Part shown: positions 37,337-46,672 of the stretch, piece by piece
Layout: each line of letters begins with the position of its first letter
Position numbering within the stretch: position 1 is the first letter of the stretch
NCBI RefSeq assembly: GCF_023238625.1
Contig: NZ_CP096670.1
Location: 609,501-673,500, forward strand
DNA length: 64,000 nt
Origin: Agarivorans sp. TSD2052
GTDB lineage: Bacteria > Pseudomonadota > Gammaproteobacteria > Enterobacterales > Celerinatantimonadaceae
Direction: 5' to 3'
Notes under the pieces: generated by a model
The model's database searches: none
Told to the model about the DNA's origin: nothing
The model's input: the letters and a program-made list of their open reading frames with translations, nothing else
Translations under genes and position numbers: made by a program

Positions 37337-38222
37337 TCATGTTTAGTTTAAGCGCTAATCGGTCTAATTCGGCGGCTTCTGGATATTGCTTCGCTGGACC
37401 AAAGCGCGCTTGTTCTGCTTTTTGTTGTTGATAGTGGCGAGGTCCACCTAGCTCACTGTGTAAACTACTGGCGCTAACGCTAATCAGTTTGCCGCTCGCC
37501 GCATAAGGCCAGCGAAAACCTTGGCTGAGGGCGGCTTTATTGCGCGCGACTTTTCCGTAACAACAAAAAATCAAAGCTAACAATTGAAAGGGGAGCCAGC
37601 TAATTAGCTGATAGAAATGGCTCGCGCTGATACCAAATTGGCGATATTGGGACAGTTTAGGGTTCCAGGCGAAATGTAGCTCGCTGACTACTCGGTAGAT
37701 TAACGCCGGTATTATACCGCCGAGCATAAACCAAAAAATAACCCCAAACCAATTGGCCGCCAAGCGTAGCAATAACATTTCCGCTGAAGCTTTGGCTACA
37801 CCCACAGCAGATAAGTTGTCACAATCGCGCAATACCCAAGGGCGCAGGATGCTGCGCGCTTGCTGGTGTTGCTGCTTGTTTAATAACAAGGTGATGCGGT
37901 GGTAGCTATGCATTGGTGCTTGCCATTGTAATAAACAGACGAGCAATAGTGCATCAAGCAAGCTACTCAAGGGGATGAGTTGGTTAAATAGTGCTAAGCC
38001 TAGGGTTAGAGGCAACAATATTGCCAGCAGCGCGATACGCCCCGCCAGGCGTTGCTGACGAGGCCCGTTACTGCCCCGATTAACCTTTGCGGCGAGTTGC
38101 TCGGCAAACCAGCGGATCAGCAGCATGACTTTTCCTAACCCCCGCCCCGGTAATAGCCGCTCTATGGCAATACCTAGCAAAGGTAAACTAAGGCTTAGCC
38201 ATAGCCAGGAGCTTTCGTCCAT
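37275..38222 (-). CDS. cbiB: Adenosylcobinamide-phosphate synthase, CbiB/CobD type
   Basis: Integral membrane protein of the late B12 pathway, attaching aminopropanol phosphate to adenosyl-cobyric acid. The central WVLRDCDNLSAVGVAKASAEMLLLRLAANWFGVIFWF and GGIIPALIYRVV are the family landmarks, with several hydrophobic segments throughout. At 315 residues it is normal. It sits between mtnN (1-base overlap, TAATG) and btuF (62-bp overlap), the mtnN-cbiB-btuF order known in vibrios. No other B12 synthesis genes are present, so it may act in salvage. Confidence 0.85.
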   Translation of the reverse strand: MDESSWLWLSLSLPLLGIAIERLLPGRGLGKVMLLIRWFAEQLAAKVNRGSNGPRQQRLAGRIALLAILLPLTLGLALFNQLIPLSSLLDALLLVCLLQWQAPMHSYHRITLLLNKQQHQQARSILRPWVLRDCDNLSAVGVAKASAEMLLLRLAANWFGVIFWFMLGGIIPALIYRVVSELHFAWNPKLSQYRQFGISASHFYQLISWLPFQLLALIFCCYGKVARNKAALSQGFRWPYAASGKLISVSASSLHSELGGPRHYQQQKAEQARFGPAKQYPEAAELDRLALKLNMSALLYLLLLSPIYLVRAVYL

Positions 38223-38920
38223 TATTTAGTCAGTTTCTCAAGCATTGCCAGTACCAAAGCCGTTGAATGCTTGGCCGCGGTTTCTAAAAACTCATCAAAT
38301 GATGATGGGGATTCTTTACCGGCAATATCAGATAGCGACCGTATAACTACAAATGGTACCTCTGCTAAATGACAGACTTGGGCAATAGCTGCACCTTCCA
38401 TTTCTACGGCTGCCATAGTGGGAAAGTCTGCACGGGCTTTAGCCACGCGTTCGGGATCTGCCATAAAAATATCGCCAGTACAAATTAGCCCGCGAACCGT
38501 TTGATGACCTGAAAACTGCGTGGCGGCTTGTTCAGCAATATTAATTAACGTTGTGTCAGCTTTGTAAGCTGCCGGATTAGCCGGAAGCTGGCCCATTTCG
38601 TAGCTGAAAGCGGTAAGGTCAACATCGTGGTAACGTAGCTCGTTAGAAATAACTACATCCCCCACTTTTAATGCAGGGTCAAAGCCGCCAGCAGAGCCAG
38701 TATTAATCACTTGGGTGGGTTGGTAGCGCTGTAATAACACCGTAGTAGCAATCGCCGCCGCTACTTTACCAATGCCTGAACGTGTTACTACCACTGGGTG
38801 ATTGTTTATTTCACCACTGTAGAATTCGCAACCAGCAAAACTATAGGTATCACAGTTGTCGATTAAATCACGAAGTGCCACCACTTCTTGTTCCATAGCA
38901 CCGATAATTGCAGTAGTCAT
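38222..38920 (-). CDS. mtnN: 5'-methylthioadenosine/S-adenosylhomocysteine nucleosidase
   Basis: Removes adenine from MTA and SAH, recycling methyl-donor by-products and, in quorum-sensing bacteria, feeding AI-2 precursor formation. IIGAMEQEVVALRD opens the protein, GIGKVAAAIATT follows, and VEMEGAAIAQVCHL and IRSLSDIAG provide the purine and catalytic Asp sites. It has 232 residues. The first gene of a unit with cbiB and btuF. Its possible AI-2 link is interesting next to a HapR homologue elsewhere in the window. Confidence 0.97.
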   Translation of the reverse strand: MTTAIIGAMEQEVVALRDLIDNCDTYSFAGCEFYSGEINNHPVVVTRSGIGKVAAAIATTVLLQRYQPTQVINTGSAGGFDPALKVGDVVISNELRYHDVDLTAFSYEMGQLPANPAAYKADTTLINIAEQAATQFSGHQTVRGLICTGDIFMADPERVAKARADFPTMAAVEMEGAAIAQVCHLAEVPFVVIRSLSDIAGKESPSSFDEFLETAAKHSTALVLAMLEKLTK

Positions 38921-38983
38921 AACCGTCTCTTTAATAAATAGAAAAATCAGCGGAATATTACCACAAGCCGATGTGAGGAACAG

Positions 38984-39412
38984 CTACAGATCGCGCACAA
39001 ATACGCGTTGTGACTTACGCTGTTTAAAACCTATATGTTGATAAAACTGGTTGGCCTCTTCACGGGTAGTATCGCAACGAACCCGTATTTCACCAACACC
39101 TCGGCTAGCCGCCCAGTGGCGACATTGCTTGACTAAAGCCCGGCCAATGCCTTGCTTGGAAAACGCCTGATCAACCACCATTCCACTGATTTCAGCAAAA
39201 GGTAGTGAGCCTAAGCGTAGAGCAATATAGACATGTACCCACCCCACCATTTGATCGTGTTCATTCACATAGACAAAAGCCTGATGAGCGGGGTTTTCTA
39301 AAATAGCGTGGATATTGGGTAAAACGCTTTGCGCGCTTGGATGGTAGCCTAGTTGTTTAGCTAACATTGCGATATCTAGCGCGTCTTCTTCTTTTATCGG
39401 GCGAATTTGCAT
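38984..39412 (-). CDS. GNAT-family N-acetyltransferase
   Basis: A 142-residue acetyl-CoA-dependent transferase. IRPIKEEDALDIAMLAKQLGY opens the fold, ISGMVVDQAFSKQGIGRALVKQCRHWA contains the acetyl-CoA loop (Q-x-x-G-I-G-x-A), and NQFYQHIGFKQRKSQRVFVRDL closes it. I place the start at 39412, where AAGGA lies seven bases upstream; a start at 39460 would add 16 unlikely residues. The substrate is unknown. Confidence 0.88.
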   Translation of the reverse strand: MQIRPIKEEDALDIAMLAKQLGYHPSAQSVLPNIHAILENPAHQAFVYVNEHDQMVGWVHVYIALRLGSLPFAEISGMVVDQAFSKQGIGRALVKQCRHWAASRGVGEIRVRCDTTREEANQFYQHIGFKQRKSQRVFVRDL

Positions 39413-39593
39413 AGCATTCCTTTTATTCTCGTAAACCAAGAGCTGGTTTTGTAATACCATAGTTACCGACTTAAGCAGTGAACTGCAAGCAGCTTAGGTG
39501 AGATTTATGACTTTTTTAAGACAAAAGGCAACCTAGTATTCGTTACGACGACAAGACAAATATGCAATTCGAAGCCTAACATTAAGCGCAATG

Positions 39594-40454
39594 TTAATTC
39601 GCTTGATAGACCCTAACGTAATCCACGATCATTGTTTGCGGCCAAATATTCGAGTCGATACCATTGTTTCCTCCCCAAGTACCACCCACTGCAATGTTTA
39701 ACAGTAAGTGAAAGCGAGCATCAAATGGCCAAGCAGATGATCCATTTTCAGGGTGGGATTGGCTATTGGCAGTGGTGAAGGTGTGTACATCGTCAAGGTA
39801 AAAATCTAAGCGGTTTTCGCGCCATTCAACAGCATAATCGTGAAATTCGTTAGATGCGTCATCAACCATGAAAGAGGTGGTGATCTGCGTGCCTTTAGTA
39901 TGATTAAAGTCAGAGCTGTGAATAGAGTTATGCACTTTATCTTGGTCATAACCAACATGTTCCATAATGTCTATTTCACCGCTAGCGGGCCAATCGCCAT
40001 AAACCCAATCAGTGGGTAACATCCAAATCGCTGGCCAAGTACCGCGTCCAGTAGGCAGCTTGGCACGAATTTCCAAGCGGCCGTATAACCAGTCGCCTTG
40101 GTTGCGCGATACTAAACGCGCCGAGGTATAGGCGTTGCCAGCTTGAGTTTCTTTAATCGCTGTAATCATTAGCTGGCCATTTTCAACGCGCGCGTTTTTT
40201 GTTTCGCTGTCTGTATAATACTGTTCTTCTTGGTTGCCCCATCCGTGACCACCTACGTCGTAGTCCCACTTGGTAGGATCGGGTAGGCCGTCGCTATCAA
40301 ATTCATCAGACCACACCAGTAGCCAATTTTCTGCTTCAGGGGTCGCGGGCATTTTACCTATTTCACTATTGGGGTTTGACCCTGAAGAACCACCGCCACA
40401 AGCGGTGATGAATAAAGCGATGGATATGAGCGGCAGTAAACGTGTGGGGGCCAT
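39594..40454 (-). CDS. GH16-family glycoside hydrolase, laminarinase-like lipoprotein
   Basis: A 286-residue secreted enzyme, probably an endo-1,3-beta-glucanase acting on laminarin from algae. The lipobox is ITACGGG, with lipidated Cys near residue 19 followed by Gly and Ser residues. The catalytic strand is GEIDIMEHVG (Glu-x-Asp-x-x-Glu, bulged GH16 type). WSDEFDSDGLPDPTKW, WPAIWMLP and LLLNIAVGGTWGG are typical of bacterial GH16 laminarinases. It has no carbohydrate-binding module. Beta-agarase or carrageenase activity is less likely from these motifs. A single gene with a 309-bp region upstream. Confidence 0.9.
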   Translation of the reverse strand: MAPTRLLPLISIALFITACGGGSSGSNPNSEIGKMPATPEAENWLLVWSDEFDSDGLPDPTKWDYDVGGHGWGNQEEQYYTDSETKNARVENGQLMITAIKETQAGNAYTSARLVSRNQGDWLYGRLEIRAKLPTGRGTWPAIWMLPTDWVYGDWPASGEIDIMEHVGYDQDKVHNSIHSSDFNHTKGTQITTSFMVDDASNEFHDYAVEWRENRLDFYLDDVHTFTTANSQSHPENGSSAWPFDARFHLLLNIAVGGTWGGNNGIDSNIWPQTMIVDYVRVYQAN

Positions 40455-40658
40455 TATTTAATCCTTCAAACGGTGGGCGGTTAGCTAGCTTACTGTTAAA
40501 GACCATCGGCCTCTAAACAATCAGCGTCTTAAAAGAACTGCGCTGCACTGCTGGTTTATTCTACGCCAAAGCGATGAGTTTGATGATTGAGAAAGCTTGA
40601 ACTGTCACTCGAATTAATGATTTAAAGCGTGGTTTGGTTTCATCAGGTTTATAGTTAG

Positions 40659-40673
40659 TTGCTATTGCAGCAA
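40659..40673. repeat. Short dyad TTGCT-N5-AGCAA
   Basis: Lies in the 309-bp gap between tyrS and the GH16 gene, 205 bp upstream of the GH16 start. Apart from the tyrS terminator, I see nothing else in the gap. It could be an operator, but a five-base arm may be chance. Confidence 0.25.
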
Positions 40674-40709
40674 GGCTGTGAAGATCTGTTTGGTAAGGCG
40701 TGGGTATTA

Positions 40710-40741
40710 AAAAGGCCACTAACTATTCGTTAGTAGCCTTT
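40710..40741 (-). terminator. Intrinsic terminator after tyrS
   Basis: Stem AAAGGC and ACTAAC pairing with GTTAGT and GCCTTT, with one mismatch in the middle. On the minus strand it is followed by TTTTTAATA, so it ends the tyrS transcript. Confidence 0.87.
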
Positions 40742-40763
40742 ATATTTGTTATCGCTAACTCGC

Positions 40764-42050
40764 TTAGTTAGGCCAAACCACTAAGCTAAACAGTTTTTTA
40801 CCGCGCTTAACTACTGAGTACTTGCCGTAAAGGGCGTCACTAGCTAGCAGAGTAAGTTGTGGGTCGGTAAGTTTTTCACCGTTTACTGATACAGCGCCAT
40901 TACCAATAAACTCGCGAGCCATCTTGTTAGATTTAGCTAGCTCGGTGGTAGTAAGTAACTCAACTAAGCTTAACTCGTTTTGCTCTAAGCGAGTGGTAGG
41001 CAAGCCATCTTGCGCTAATTGCTCTAAGTCTGATTCGCTTAGCGAGGCTAAGTCACCAGAGAACAGTGCTTGGGTAATGCGTTCGGCAGAGGCTAAACCT
41101 TCTTCACCGTGAACTAAGCGGGTGACTTCTTTGGCTAAAATACCTTGTGCGGCAGGACGACCTTGAACCGCTTTATCATTTTCTTCGATGGTGGCAATGT
41201 CAGCAACGTCAATGAAGGTGAAGTAACGTAGGAACGAGTATACGTCGGCATCGGCAGTGTTAATCCAAAACTGGAAGAAGGCGTAAGGCGAAGTACGTTT
41301 TGGGTCTAACCAAATGGTGCCGGTTTCGGTTTTACCGAACTTAGTACCATCTGATTTAGTAACCAAAGGCATGGTTAAACCGTACACCTTGTTGCCGTAC
41401 ATGCGGCGCGCTAGGTCGATACCACCAGTGATGTTCCCCCACTGGTCAGAACCACCAATTTGTAGGGTCGTTTCTTCTTTATCGCTAAGTTCTGCAAAGT
41501 CGTAAGATTGCAGCAGCATGTAGCTAAACTCTGTAAACGAGATGCCCGACTCATCGCGGTCGATACGCTGTTTTACCGATTCTTTTTTGATCATGGCGTT
41601 AACACTGAAGTGTTTGCCCACGTTACGCATAAAGTCGATAACGTTAACCTTGCCAATCCAATCCAGATTATTGATCACTTTGGCGGCATTTGCTTGCTCG
41701 CCAAACTCAATAAATTGGCTCACTTGTTTTTGTAGTTTGCCTACCCAACCCGTCACGATGTCGTCACTGTTAAGTTTTCGTTCGGCGGCTTTAAAGCTTG
41801 GATCGCCAATTAGGCCTGTCGCGCCGCCTACCAGTGCTAATGGCTTGTGGCCAGCTTGTTGAAAGCGTTTAAGCATCAGCAGTGGCACTAGGCTACCAAT
41901 GTGCAAACTATCGGCTGTAGGGTCGAAACCACAATACAGGGTGCGGGCTCCACTAGAAAGGTGTTCGGCCAGTTCTTCATCGGCAGTGCATTGAGCTACT
42001 AAGCCGCGCGCCTTAAGATCTTCTATTAATGGATTAACCGTTGTCGTCAT
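40764..42050 (-). CDS. tyrS: Tyrosyl-tRNA synthetase
   Basis: Charges tRNA-Tyr with tyrosine. [21 protein letters not shown] carries the HIGH motif, [17 protein letters not shown] is the tyrosine and tRNA site, [13 protein letters not shown] is the KMSKS equivalent, and the C-terminal S4-type RNA-binding domain includes [17 protein letters not shown]. Its length of 428 residues is normal for the TyrS (not TyrZ) type. It stands alone between its terminator and a 125-bp upstream gap. Confidence 0.98.
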   Translation of the reverse strand: MTTTVNPLIEDLKARGLVAQCTADEELAEHLSSGARTLYCGFDPTADSLHIGSLVPLLMLKRFQQAGHKPLALVGGATGLIGDPSFKAAERKLNSDDIVTGWVGKLQKQVSQFIEFGEQANAAKVINNLDWIGKVNVIDFMRNVGKHFSVNAMIKKESVKQRIDRDESGISFTEFSYMLLQSYDFAELSDKEETTLQIGGSDQWGNITGGIDLARRMYGNKVYGLTMPLVTKSDGTKFGKTETGTIWLDPKRTSPYAFFQFWINTADADVYSFLRYFTFIDVADIATIEENDKAVQGRPAAQGILAKEVTRLVHGEEGLASAERITQALFSGDLASLSESDLEQLAQDGLPTTRLEQNELSLVELLTTTELAKSNKMAREFIGNGAVSVNGEKLTDPQLTLLASDALYGKYSVVKRGKKLFSLVVWPN

Positions 42051-42175
42051 AATTTAACCTGTATGTATTTCTGTACCCAATAGGGGCGATGAACAAATTT
42101 CCAGCCGAAGATTCTACACCTAAGTAGTAGCTAAAAAAACTGCTTAGTAGCACTAAGCGCTTTTAATTGCTCGGC

Positions 42176-42553
42176 TTATTTGATTTTTCCACTGCTTAGC
42201 TCTTCGCTTAAGTCTAAAGGCGCAACAATAGTGCCTTCACCAGAAAAACTAGGTGCTACCGCTAAATCAAAACCATCGTTGGTCATGCCGGGCAACCATT
42301 TGTCGATTAGCTCGGTTAAATTGATGGCTAAGGCTTTGAAGCCTACGTGATCTTTGCTAGCCCAATGTTCTGCGAGGGCTTGGTCGCTCCACAATAACAA
42401 TACTTTTTCTTCACCGGTTTCGATGATTAAACAGCCTTGCTCATCACTTAAGGTCCATACCTGCTGAGTTTTACGGGCTTGCTCGATAAACTGCTGGTAG
42501 CGCTGTTTGGTGGTAAGACGGTTGCTTTGTTCTATCAGTGATTCATTACTCAT
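42176..42553 (-). CDS. DUF2750-family protein
   Basis: A 125-residue cytoplasmic protein. KQRYQQFIEQARKTQQVWTLSDEQGCLI and VLLLWSDQALAEHWASKDHVGFKALAI fit the DUF2750 pattern as I remember it. No function is assigned to the family. I start at the ATG at 42553, which has AGGA six bases before; a TTG at 42559 would add two residues. Confidence 0.72.
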   Translation of the reverse strand: MSNESLIEQSNRLTTKQRYQQFIEQARKTQQVWTLSDEQGCLIIETGEEKVLLLWSDQALAEHWASKDHVGFKALAINLTELIDKWLPGMTNDGFDLAVAPSFSGEGTIVAPLDLSEELSSGKIK

Positions 42554-42724
42554 GGTCAATCCTAGCTACTAATTGGCGGCGCGTAGTATAACAGCTCAGG
42601 GCAAACAGAATAGGGGGAAATCATCAGCTCTATTGATCTATGCCTACGCAGCAGCGGATGCTTAGCGGTAGACTAGCGGCTGTTTTTTTAGGCTAGGTTT
42701 AGCCCTCTAGATTAAGTAGTTGTT

Positions 42725-43633
42725 GTGCAATTAGATTTATATGTAAATACCCTTGGTCGTCACCTTAAACAGCATTTTGGTGGGCGGGTACGCAAACTCA
42801 GCGTTGATGGTGATTTCACTTGCCCAAACCGTGATGGCAGTATTGGCAAAGGTGGTTGTACTTTTTGTAATGTGGATTCATTTGTCAAGCCGCAACAGCA
42901 GAGCTTATCAATCACCGAGCAATTAACAGAGCGCAAAGCTGAACTTAAACATAAAGATATTCGTTATTTAGCCTACTTTCAGGCTTATACCAGTACTTAC
43001 GCTGAAATTACCTATCTTCAGGGTATGTATCAGCAAGCGTTAGATGATGATTCTGTGGTGGGTTTATGCATTGGCACTCGCCCTGATTGTGTACCAGACG
43101 CTGTGCTTGAAATGTTGGCTGAGTATCAACAGCAAGGCAAAGAAGTATGGTTGGAGTTGGGGGTGCAAACCGCGCATGATATGACCTTAAAGAGAATTAA
43201 CCGCGGCCATGATTTTGCGGCTTTTAGGGATGCGGTAGAGCGAGCACACCGACACAATATTAAAGTATGTGCCCACTTGATTCTAGGTTTGCCTGGCGAG
43301 GATGCAAGCCATTACATGCAGTCTTTACAAGCCGTATTGGCTTTGAATATTGCGGGTATTAAGTTACATCCGTTGCATGTGGTTGAAGGAAGTACCATGG
43401 CCAAGGCTTGGCGAGCGGGACGATTACCCACCTTGGACCTAGATGAATACGTAAATCAGGCGGTAAAACTGATTCAACATACCCCGCAAAACATTGTTTA
43501 TCATCGAGTGAGTGCTCACTCTCGTCCGCCAATACTATTGGCTCCTAATTGGTGTGAAAACAAATGGTTATCATTAACCGATATCGCTAAAAAATTGGCC
43601 GCTAGTGGTGGTCAAGGCTCCGCATTAAACTGA
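42725..43633 (+). CDS. Radical SAM protein of the YhcC family
   Basis: A 302-residue radical SAM enzyme. The cluster-binding Cys are in TCPNRDGSIGKGGCTFCN (spacing C-x10-C-x2-C as in YhcC). YLAYFQAYTSTYAEI, CIGTRPDCVPDAVLEML, WLELGVQTAHDMTLKRINRGHDF and IKLHPLHVVEGSTM follow E. coli YhcC closely. The substrate is not known. The start is GTG at 42725. Transcribed alone. Confidence 0.93.
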   Translation: MQLDLYVNTLGRHLKQHFGGRVRKLSVDGDFTCPNRDGSIGKGGCTFCNVDSFVKPQQQSLSITEQLTERKAELKHKDIRYLAYFQAYTSTYAEITYLQGMYQQALDDDSVVGLCIGTRPDCVPDAVLEMLAEYQQQGKEVWLELGVQTAHDMTLKRINRGHDFAAFRDAVERAHRHNIKVCAHLILGLPGEDASHYMQSLQAVLALNIAGIKLHPLHVVEGSTMAKAWRAGRLPTLDLDEYVNQAVKLIQHTPQNIVYHRVSAHSRPPILLAPNWCENKWLSLTDIAKKLAASGGQGSALN

Positions 43634-43739
43634 TATTTAGTGATCAGTGCGAAGTTAATTACTTGTTTACTAAACACTTATTTTCATATATCGCTATATC
43701 AGGTAAAGTAGTTGCGGGTGTTGAATATTTGGACTATGG

Positions 43740-45533
43740 ATGCAACAAGGTTTTTACCCAGCAATGTGGATGCAATTTACCATTGCGGTGCTTAGTGCAC
43801 TGTTAGTGATAGTAATTTCGCTGTGGATAGTAACATTTAGGCGCTATAAAGCTCAGCGAGCTGCTATGCGAAAATCGCCTGCTGCACAATTAATGCTAGA
43901 CGCCAATGATCAACAAGTGGTGTTTGCTAATCCTCGCTTTTGTGATTTGTTACAGCTATCTAATAATGGTAAGCGGTGGTTATTTTCAGATAAAGCACAC
44001 TTAGGTCAGCTGGTTGAACTATTAGCTCCCTACCAACAAGTTGGCCATATTGAGGCCCTGCATTGGCAGGTCTCTTTCGAAGAGAAGTCTCAAGCCTTTC
44101 TGGTTTATGCCAATTTAACCGAACACAATGGCCGCGAGTTATGGTTTATCAATGCCTACGAAAACTCACAAGGCTTTTCTTATCTTAATCGTATAGAGCA
44201 AGAGCAAAAACTGTTCGCTAACGTGCTTAATTCGATACCAGAGTTTATTTACTTTAAAGACTCTAGCGACCGCCTGTTAGGATGTAATCAGGCTTGGGCA
44301 GGGTTTCATGGTTTGAAGCCCGGTGAGCTGGCCGGTAAACGCTTAAGCGATTTTTTAACTCGCAAAGAACTAGAGCGCAGCCAACATTACGATAAACAAG
44401 TTCTGTCGGGTGAACCTTGCCAACATACCGAGTGGTTTAGTGCGCCAGATAGCAGACAAATTCTGCTACAAAACAATATTTATCCGCTCAAAAACCAAAA
44501 AAATGAAGTCACGGGGGTGCTAAATGTGTCCTATGACGTCACCAAATGGCATGAGCTAAACCGTAAACTTGAGCAAGAAAACCAAAACCGCATTAGTTCA
44601 GAAAAGAAACTCGGTCGGCAAAATAACCTTATTCGCACGGTTTTTCATTCTTCTCCCGACCCCTTGGGCTTTATTGATGATAAAGGGCATTTCATCGGGG
44701 GCAACGAGCCCTTTGCCAAGATGTTTGGGTACACCAGTGATGACTTATTAGGCAAGCATTTAACTGAAGTACTTAGTGAAGAACAGTTAGAGCAGCATCA
44801 GCAGCAAAATAATGAAATCCTCACAACGGGTAAACCTTTGCGTTATGAAGAACTGGTTTATCTAGATGATGGTCATCAGATTTGGTATGAAGTCATTAAA
44901 GGGCCTTACCAAGATGATACTAGTGGTGAACGAGGCATTATTTTTATTACTCGTGATGTAACAGAGCGCAAAGCCACCGAGCAACAGCTGGCAGATGCAA
45001 TTATGCAGTTACAAGAATTAAGCTTCATTGATAGTTTAACGCAAGTTGCTAACCGTCGTAGCTTTGATGAAAAGCTGCAGCAGTTATGGTTAACTCATCG
45101 AAGAGAGAATGTAGAGCTAAGCTTATTGTTGTTAGATATAGACTGCTTTAAGCAATATAACGATAACTATGGCCATCAAAAAGGCGATGACGCCCTGCGT
45201 CAGGTGGCCAAGCTGATTAGCCGTTCGGTTAAGCGCGGCTCAGATCTCGTCGCCCGCTATGGTGGCGAAGAGTTTGCTATTTTGTTGCCCAATACTGGTA
45301 AAGAAGGGGCTAAGCGAATCGCTGAAAACGTGCTTAATAATATTGCCGAAGCCCAGATCTCCCATCAATATTCAGATGTAGAAGACTATGTTTCGGTGAG
45401 TATTGGTTTGGCGACCATTGTTCCCGAGCAAGGGATGGATTATGGGGAAATGGTGCGGATTGCTGACTTACAGTTGTATCGAGCTAAACACCAAGGCAAG
45501 GCGCGTTATTGTGCTGCAGGCGATAGTGAATAA
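43740..45533 (+). CDS. PAS-PAS-GGDEF diguanylate cyclase with membrane anchor
   Basis: A 597-residue signalling enzyme making cyclic di-GMP. One transmembrane helix (about residues 11-32) is followed by a degenerate PAS-like region, a PAS domain (about 157-270, with FIYFKDSSDRLLGCNQAWAGFHG), another PAS domain (about 297-410, SSPDPLGFIDDKGHFIGGNEPFAKMFGY), then the GGDEF domain (DSLTQVANRRSFDE, LLLDIDCFKQYND, YGGEEFAILLP). The catalytic motif is GGEEF, with an inhibitory-site RxxD (RGSD) five residues before it, so product inhibition is likely. The signal sensed is unknown. Confidence 0.93.
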   Translation: MQQGFYPAMWMQFTIAVLSALLVIVISLWIVTFRRYKAQRAAMRKSPAAQLMLDANDQQVVFANPRFCDLLQLSNNGKRWLFSDKAHLGQLVELLAPYQQVGHIEALHWQVSFEEKSQAFLVYANLTEHNGRELWFINAYENSQGFSYLNRIEQEQKLFANVLNSIPEFIYFKDSSDRLLGCNQAWAGFHGLKPGELAGKRLSDFLTRKELERSQHYDKQVLSGEPCQHTEWFSAPDSRQILLQNNIYPLKNQKNEVTGVLNVSYDVTKWHELNRKLEQENQNRISSEKKLGRQNNLIRTVFHSSPDPLGFIDDKGHFIGGNEPFAKMFGYTSDDLLGKHLTEVLSEEQLEQHQQQNNEILTTGKPLRYEELVYLDDGHQIWYEVIKGPYQDDTSGERGIIFITRDVTERKATEQQLADAIMQLQELSFIDSLTQVANRRSFDEKLQQLWLTHRRENVELSLLLLDIDCFKQYNDNYGHQKGDDALRQVAKLISRSVKRGSDLVARYGGEEFAILLPNTGKEGAKRIAENVLNNIAEAQISHQYSDVEDYVSVSIGLATIVPEQGMDYGEMVRIADLQLYRAKHQGKARYCAAGDSE

Positions 45534-45544
45534 TACCCTCAAAT

Positions 45545-45563
45545 AGGGCTCGGCTTGAGCCCT
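45545..45563. terminator. Short hairpin between convergent genes
   Basis: AGGGCTC, loop GGCTT, GAGCCCT, between the GGDEF gene and folE2. No long T-run, so it may be a modest bidirectional terminator. Confidence 0.55.
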
Positions 45564-45569
45564 CAACAC

Positions 45570-46496
45570 TTAATAAGCGGTGTAACCATCAGCTAAGCCC
45601 TTGGTCACAATGCTCACAGCATCGTGGGCATGTAAGCTTTCATAATGATTCACCCGTATCCAAAAGTCACTCACCTGATCGGCTAGGTTAAAGCTATGTT
45701 GTAAGCGCCTAGCTGCGTCTTCGCAGAACATTAAGTTTTGTCCATTTAAACGCGCAAACTCCTGTTCGTCTTCTCGTTTTACCGCCGCTTGCACAGGCGT
45801 TTGGAGACTCTGTTCTACCCTGTCTATCAAGCTTATAAAGGGGAAATCATTAGCATTATCGGCAAGCTTTACTTTTATCTGAGCAATACTTCGCTGGCTA
45901 TGAGGTGTAGCAATAATACCTTCAGTGCTACCTAACCAGCGTTCAACTTCTGCTTTGTCGACCTGATCTCGATTAAACTGCTTACTGAATGCCTTTTGAA
46001 TGAGTTGGCGGGCTAGTGCCGCTGAGCAAGGGCAGGTAGAAGAATAAGGTACCTTGATACTCAACTCTATATGAGTGCGTTGCTGCAATCGGCTGGCTTT
46101 GATCTGCATAGGGTAAGCCTTCCAACCGGTTTTCCCTGAAACCAGAGATTGACGGCGCAGATGGTAATCAAAACTGAAGCTAACTTGCGCGTGTTCACTT
46201 AATTCTTGATGGCTTTTAATAAACTTATCCAGAAGAGTGTTTAATACGGCATAATCTAAAACATCTTCATTAGATAGTTGGTCTAGCAATAAATATAAGC
46301 GAGACATATGAATGCCTTTAGCTTTGGGGTCATCCAAGCTAACAAAGGCTTCGATACGAGCACTAACACGAGCTGGGGCCTGATTTTCAAAAGCTAACAA
46401 AATGGGCATTTCAATTTCGCTCATGCCTACCCAATCTAGTTTCCCTTCAGTTTGGGCTTGGCTTGAATTTGCGATGTCAGGCATTACAGTAGACAT
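45570..46496 (-). CDS. folE2: GTP cyclohydrolase, FolE2 (type IB)
   Basis: Converts GTP to dihydroneopterin triphosphate, the first step of folate synthesis, using a metal other than zinc when zinc is scarce. [27 protein letters not shown] and SFDYHLRR are followed by the active-site segment [16 protein letters not shown] and [11 protein letters not shown] place the start at 46496 (308 residues), where it matches family starts; the longer frame to 46682 adds 62 residues with no family likeness. FolE2 genes are commonly zinc-regulated. Confidence 0.93.
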   Translation of the reverse strand: MSTVMPDIANSSQAQTEGKLDWVGMSEIEMPILLAFENQAPARVSARIEAFVSLDDPKAKGIHMSRLYLLLDQLSNEDVLDYAVLNTLLDKFIKSHQELSEHAQVSFSFDYHLRRQSLVSGKTGWKAYPMQIKASRLQQRTHIELSIKVPYSSTCPCSAALARQLIQKAFSKQFNRDQVDKAEVERWLGSTEGIIATPHSQRSIAQIKVKLADNANDFPFISLIDRVEQSLQTPVQAAVKREDEQEFARLNGQNLMFCEDAARRLQHSFNLADQVSDFWIRVNHYESLHAHDAVSIVTKGLADGYTAY

Positions 46497-46526
46497 GCAC
46501 TTAGTACTCCACAGGCGGTAATGTGC

Positions 46527-46576
46527 GGTATAACACACGCAACATTGAATGGGCTTAAAAGATGGCAAGTTATACC
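46527..46576. promoter_or_regulatory. Inverted half-sites upstream of folE2
   Basis: GGTATAAC (46527-46534) and GTTATACC (46569-46576) are exact inverted copies 34 bp apart in the folE2-arcB divergent region. TATAACA within the first matches a half of the Zur box known in gammaproteobacteria, but the other half at that site is poor. A zinc-responsive operator is possible, not established. Confidence 0.3.
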
Positions 46577-46672
46577 ACAAAACCTTGATTATTATTAACC
46601 ACCATTGTTGTATGGATATTGATCTGAGGGCCTGCTCCTCTTTCAACATTGCAAATAGAAGGAATGTCTTTA

